From Apostichopus japonicus (taxonomy: Eukaryota > Echinodermata > Holothuroidea > Aspidochirotida > Stichopodidae), in the NCBI RefSeq assembly GCF_037975245.1, contig NC_092571.1, positions 17,169,917 through 17,233,916 of the forward strand: a stretch of DNA of 64,000 bases, read 5' to 3'. The position numbers and the translations under genes are program-made. Positions 63,931 to 64,000 of this stretch are shown here, one piece after another (position 1 is the stretch's first letter; every line of letters starts with the position of its first letter). The notes under the pieces were generated by a model. The model did not search any database. It was not told the origin of the DNA and saw only the letters and a list, made by a program, of their open reading frames with translations.

Positions 63931-64000
63931 AGGGCGGCGGAACCGGGGGGGGGGGGGGGCACAGGGGGCACGTGCCCCCCTTTTCCTCAGGTTAAAAATG
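63931..64000. mobile_element. Partial G-run/C-run foldback at window edge
   Basis: GGGCGGCGGAACC, a long G run, then the palindromic GGGGGCACGTGCCCCC. It resembles one end of a repeat element and is cut off by the window. Confidence 0.35.

Overview
This window looks like nuclear DNA of a marine invertebrate deuterostome. I favour an echinoderm, possibly a sea cucumber, because the genes are orthologous to vertebrate single-copy genes, have many short exons with AT-rich introns of 0.3 to 3 kb, and sit among tRNA-derived SINEs, MITEs and TAGGCCTA-rich DNA. The species guess is inference; the four gene calls rest on exon-by-exon reading of conserved protein sequence and splice sites.

Layout. 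(1) 1-4.1 kb, minus strand: PPIH, the U4/U6.U5 snRNP cyclophilin. Five coding exons are visible and the last lies off the left edge. (2) 4.1-7.0 kb: a divergent promoter region with ETS and CCAAT motifs and a cluster of TAGGCCTA palindromes. (3) 7.06-34.0 kb, plus strand: ARMC9, a LisH plus armadillo-repeat ciliary basal-body protein. I read 30 coding exons that stay in frame and give about 907 residues. There is also a candidate 21-nt microexon and an alternative last exon with its own poly(A) signals. (4) 34.0-41.4 kb: convergent 3' region with no supported gene. (5) 41.56-47.69 kb, minus strand: the C7orf25/UPF0415 orthologue, eight coding exons and 486 residues. (6) 47.7-51.6 kb: intergenic DNA with a degenerate ~200-bp tandem repeat and a nested palindromic insertion. 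(7) 51.64-61.83 kb, plus strand: a DBH-like (MOXD-type) copper monooxygenase, 13 coding exons and 592 residues, with all copper ligands present and one GC-AG intron. (8) 61.8-64 kb: SINE copies, a long TA microsatellite and MITEs.

The four genes are functionally unrelated (splicing, cilium, unknown, secretory-pathway oxidation); their arrangement is divergent, convergent, then divergent. The least ordinary material is small mobile DNA. Two tiny palindromes (32 and 40 bp) begin CAGGGAG and end CTCCCTG. Each has a perfect 7-bp direct repeat on both sides, and each is inserted inside a larger foldback. Also present are a pair of TTAA-flanked MITEs in opposite orientation within PPIH, a hAT-like MITE with an 8-bp target duplication, two truncated LINE fragments, and a MITE built from ATTTAAATCGA-type subrepeats.
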